Assembly (NCBI GenBank): GCA_021205755.1 | Contig: JAJPWX010000105.1 | Coordinates: 1-32,940, forward strand | Direction: 5' to 3' | Length of the DNA: 32,940 bases | DNA from: Lachnospiraceae bacterium | GTDB taxonomy: Bacteria > Bacillota > Clostridia > Lachnospirales > Lachnospiraceae | Shown: positions 30,507 to 32,940 of the stretch, piece after piece | Layout of the letters: the number at the start of each line of letters is the position of its first letter | Numbering within the stretch: the stretch's first letter is position 1 | Translations under genes and position numbers: made by a program | Notes under the pieces: model-generated | Told to the model about the DNA's origin: nothing | Seen by the model: the letters and a program-made list of their open reading frames with translations, nothing else | Database searches by the model: none

Positions 30507-32833
30507 CAGATTGCTATCTGTTTCACCACAATTTCCTTATACCGCGGGTACCCCTCCTGTTCCATCCGCACAGTCAGACTTCCCTTTTCATCCTTTATGA
30601 ATTGATAAAGATTATATTCCCCGCGCTGATATGCGTAATCTTCCCCATTATCCTGAAAATGCGTGTATTCGGCTGCGCCAGGAGTGGTCAGAAGAAACAG
30701 CTTATCATATGGCTTTTCCCCCACATACGCCATTGGCTCATAAGTCGGAATGATGCTTCCGGCTTTGATAAACAGCGGGCAGACATCCAGCGGGGCGTCG
30801 CAGCAGACATACTGCCGTCCTTCATAAGCTTTGCCGCTCCAGTAATCATACCAGACGCCTTCCGGCAGGTAGACCATCTTTACCACCGCTCCCGGCTCGA
30901 CCACCGGAGCGACCAGCAGATTCTCTCCCACCAGAAATTCGGTGTTCAGATTGTATGTATTCGGGTCGTCCTCATAATGGAGAACCAGCGGCCGCATAAT
31001 AGGCAGCCCGCTTTGCTCTCCCTGATAAAACAGGTCATATATATATGGAAGAAACTCATATCTCAGCGTTACGTATTTTCGGTAAATTGCGGTGATCTTC
31101 TCGCCAAACTGCCACGGCTCCTGTCTTCTGGTGCTTTTCGCAGAGTGATTGCGGAACAGCGGGGAAAAACAGGCCGCCTCCACCCAGCGCGCCATCAGCT
31201 CCGGCGTCGCATCCTCTCCAAAGCCGCCGATATCCGTCCCGGCAAAAGCAAACCCGCTCATGCCCAGATTGCAAAGCTGCGGAATCATCATCTGCAGATG
31301 GCTCCACAGGCTCTGGTTGTCCCCTGTCCACACCGTCGAATATTTCTGCGTCCCGGCATAGCAGGCGCGCGTGATCACAAACGGCCGACGATCGCTGTAT
31401 TTCCGCAATCCCTCGAAGGCCGCTTTGCTCATACAGTGCCCATACAGATTGTGCATTTCCGCATGATCCGTCGTTCGTTCCTCATTCGAAAAGACCACAT
31501 CCGCGGGAAGCTGCCCGCGAAAGCTCGCCGGCTCATTCATATCATTCCAGATTCCGGCTGCGCCCAGATCCAGCAGGAACTTTTCATGCTCACCCCACCA
31601 GCCGCGCACTTCCCTGCGGCCAAAGTCCGGATACACGGCATCCCCTGGCCACACCTCATTGGCATAAATCTCTCCATCCGTATCTAACGCAAAGAAACCC
31701 TGCTCCTTGCCCTCTTCGTACATAAAATAGCCGTCTTCTTTTTTCACCCCGGGGTCCAGAATCATTACCACCTTAAAGCCATCTTCCCCAAGTGTTTTCA
31801 CAACAGCGCCGGGAGCCCCCATCGCCTCTTCATCCCAGGTAAATACCTTAAAATGATCCATATAATCAATATCAAAATGAATCACATCACAGGGAATCTC
31901 TTCCTCGCGATACTTTCTGGCCACTTCCAGAAAATCCTCCGCACAGTCATATCCCCAGCGCGACTGCTGATGACCGAGCGTCCAGAGCTGCGGCAGCGGC
32001 GTCCGTCCGGTCAGCCAGGTATAGTTCCGGATGACAGAAGCAATACTTCCCCCGCCAATGATATAGAAATCCAGATTCCCGTCGTCCGCACCGTAAAAGA
32101 AATAATCCGGATTCTCCTTGCCCAGATCAAAATAGCTGTGATAAGAATTGTCAAAAAACAGCCCGCAGGAAAGCTCCTTCCGCTTACAAATCAAAAACGG
32201 AACACTCTTATACAGCGCGCGGAACTGCTCCGTATGCGCCTGCGGATTATCTGTATTCCAATTTTCATACTCATAATCCCGTTTATTCAAAAACCCGGTT
32301 TTATCGCCCAGACCGTAAAAGCAATCCTCCTCTTCCAGTCTGCATACAAGCTGCACCGGATAGTTTTCCTTTCTCATATGGGAAACGTCATGCCCTTCCG
32401 CCTCAATCAGCTGCAGCTGCCGCTCACTCAAAACATTGGAGATGGTGCGTTCCCCGTCCCACGTCCGCAGAAGCTCGCGCCCCTTTTCATCCGTCACGCA
32501 GATGTACAGATCCTCACCAAGCTCCAGCCGAAGCGCTCCGGCCGCGGTGATTCCCTCCCTGGTCTTTTGCACACCAGTCGCAATGCCGCGCGCTTCAGTC
32601 ATTTGCGCTTCCGTGCAAATGACTGCCATCCCGGCTTCCTGCTTCGCCGAAAATGTGACCGGAATTGCCTTCTCCCCCTCAACCGCCTGTGATTCCTGCT
32701 CCTGCCTTTTGAGCGGCACAAACACATGGATCAATTCCGGCGTAAGAATTGTTACCTCAATCTCCTGATTTTCAAAATGAGCCAAAACCCGGTTCCCATC
32801 CACTTCAAAAGTGCGCAGTCTCCCTGTCTTCAT
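30506..32833 (-). CDS. Glycoside hydrolase family 31 enzyme (alpha-xylosidase/alpha-glucosidase-like)
   Basis: The 775-residue protein has an N-terminal beta domain and the GH31 barrel with HFDIDYMDHFKVFTWDEE. The nucleophile Asp is in GIWNDMNEPA (D431), and the acid/base Asp in WTGDNQSLWSHL (D505). FAFAGTDIGGF, FRNHS and a C-terminal beta domain follow. It hydrolyses alpha-linked glucose or xylose from non-reducing ends; alpha-xylosidase fits the hemicellulose context but is inferred. There is no signal peptide, so it is cytoplasmic. The ATG at 32833 (MKTGRLRTFEVDG) is chosen because AAAGGA lies 8 bases upstream; in-frame ATGs at 32842 and 32854 are less well placed. A diverged palindromic element lies at about residues 70-96. 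Confidence 0.92.
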   Translation of the reverse strand: MKTGRLRTFEVDGNRVLAHFENQEIEVTILTPELIHVFVPLKRQEQESQAVEGEKAIPVTFSAKQEAGMAVICTEAQMTEARGIATGVQKTREGITAAGALRLELGEDLYICVTDEKGRELLRTWDGERTISNVLSERQLQLIEAEGHDVSHMRKENYPVQLVCRLEEEDCFYGLGDKTGFLNKRDYEYENWNTDNPQAHTEQFRALYKSVPFLICKRKELSCGLFFDNSYHSYFDLGKENPDYFFYGADDGNLDFYIIGGGSIASVIRNYTWLTGRTPLPQLWTLGHQQSRWGYDCAEDFLEVARKYREEEIPCDVIHFDIDYMDHFKVFTWDEEAMGAPGAVVKTLGEDGFKVVMILDPGVKKEDGYFMYEEGKEQGFFALDTDGEIYANEVWPGDAVYPDFGRREVRGWWGEHEKFLLDLGAAGIWNDMNEPASFRGQLPADVVFSNEERTTDHAEMHNLYGHCMSKAAFEGLRKYSDRRPFVITRACYAGTQKYSTVWTGDNQSLWSHLQMMIPQLCNLGMSGFAFAGTDIGGFGEDATPELMARWVEAACFSPLFRNHSAKSTRRQEPWQFGEKITAIYRKYVTLRYEFLPYIYDLFYQGEQSGLPIMRPLVLHYEDDPNTYNLNTEFLVGENLLVAPVVEPGAVVKMVYLPEGVWYDYWSGKAYEGRQYVCCDAPLDVCPLFIKAGSIIPTYEPMAYVGEKPYDKLFLLTTPGAAEYTHFQDNGEDYAYQRGEYNLYQFIKDEKGSLTVRMEQEGYPRYKEIVVKQIAI
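32546..32626 (-). repeat. Palindromic element copy G, diverged, inside GH31
   Basis: On the minus strand a perfect 11-bp stem (CAGTCATTTGC at 32615-32625 with GCAAATGACTG at 32596-32606) has the loop ACGGAAGC, sharing GGAAGC with the other copies. AAGCGCGCGGCATTGCG follows, then a tail AGGGAGGGAATCACC that resembles GGGAGGGGGCGATACC. The peptide TEAQMTEARGIAT, then TREGI, has the EA and REGI ends of the family. The stem sequence is unlike the other copies, so membership is less certain. Confidence 0.5.
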
Positions 32834-32899
32834 ACGGTTCATCCTTTCGTACATTTTATCTTCTTATTTCAAATACAGAATATACGTAACTAACTCAGC

Positions 32900-32922
32900 A
32901 ACCACCAGTTCAACTGGTGGTT
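32900..32922. repeat. Perfect 11-bp palindromic hairpin at the right edge
   Basis: AACCACCAGTT (32900-32910), a central C, and AACTGGTGGTT (32912-32922) form a perfect palindrome followed by TGATTTTGGCCC. Hairpins of this form occur at ends of IS200/IS605-type elements and also as terminators. It sits upstream of the GH31 gene, and the window ends 18 bases later, so the choice cannot be made here. Confidence 0.5.
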
Positions 32923-32940
32923 TGATTTTGGCCCTCCAAA

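Overview
This window looks like chromosomal DNA from a Lachnospiraceae-type member of the Clostridia (Firmicutes). The evidence is a GlgC/GlgD ADP-glucose pyrophosphorylase pair, SpoVG, a DnaD-like/DnaC-like primosome pair, a DUF5685 protein, AGGAGG-type ribosome sites, sigma-A-type promoters and a set of intracellular plant-glycan hydrolases. I see no rRNA, tRNA, CRISPR array or intact transposase gene. Most genes lie on the minus strand; the plus-strand genes are the AraC-type fragment, mscL and murC.

Layout. 1-205: 3' end of an AraC-type regulator, then a terminator. 340-3081: a YhaN-like ATPase and a YhaO/SbcD-like phosphoesterase, a probable DNA-repair pair. 3346-3783: mscL with a C-terminal zinc ribbon. 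3863-6068: a J-domain/TPR protein, a DUF5685 protein and a membrane zinc-ribbon protein. 6288-9334: a large sensor kinase and its OmpR-type regulator. 9493-13651: pyruvate kinase, a sigma-70-like protein lacking region 4, an S41 protease and SpoVG. 13774-16190: glgD and glgC. 16511-17887: murC. 17985-21629: PRPP synthetase, a DnaC-like helicase loader and a DnaD-like primosome protein. 21815-22026: a dense DnaA-box cluster next to the dnaD-like promoter. 22132-32833: a carbohydrate locus with a polyol-type dehydrogenase, GH115 alpha-glucuronidase, GH2 enzyme and GH31 alpha-glycosidase, probably acting on glucuronic acid- and xylose-decorated plant glycans.

The most interesting signal is a family of short palindromic inserts, in seven recognisable copies. 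Six sit without stop codons inside protein-coding genes: one in the dnaD-like gene, two in GH115, two in GH2 and a diverged one in GH31. The seventh lies between the yhaO-like and yhaN-like genes and seems to supply the ribosome-binding site of the latter. On the minus strand the core is a hairpin with a GAAG apex, then a conserved CGCCGCAA stretch and a purine-rich tail ending near GGGGGCGATACC. Two copies are exactly 71 nt, and one 122-nt copy carries an extra nested palindrome. Five of the coding copies are read in the same frame (peptide resembling REAxSKWTPQ...REGAIP), but one GH2 copy is read in another frame. This points to DNA- or RNA-level selection or mobility, comparable in principle to Rickettsia palindromic elements. 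Two other palindromic repeat types are also present: a TTCAGAACAG/CTGTTCTGAA intergenic repeat and a compound palindrome with 24-bp direct repeats at 4615-4726.
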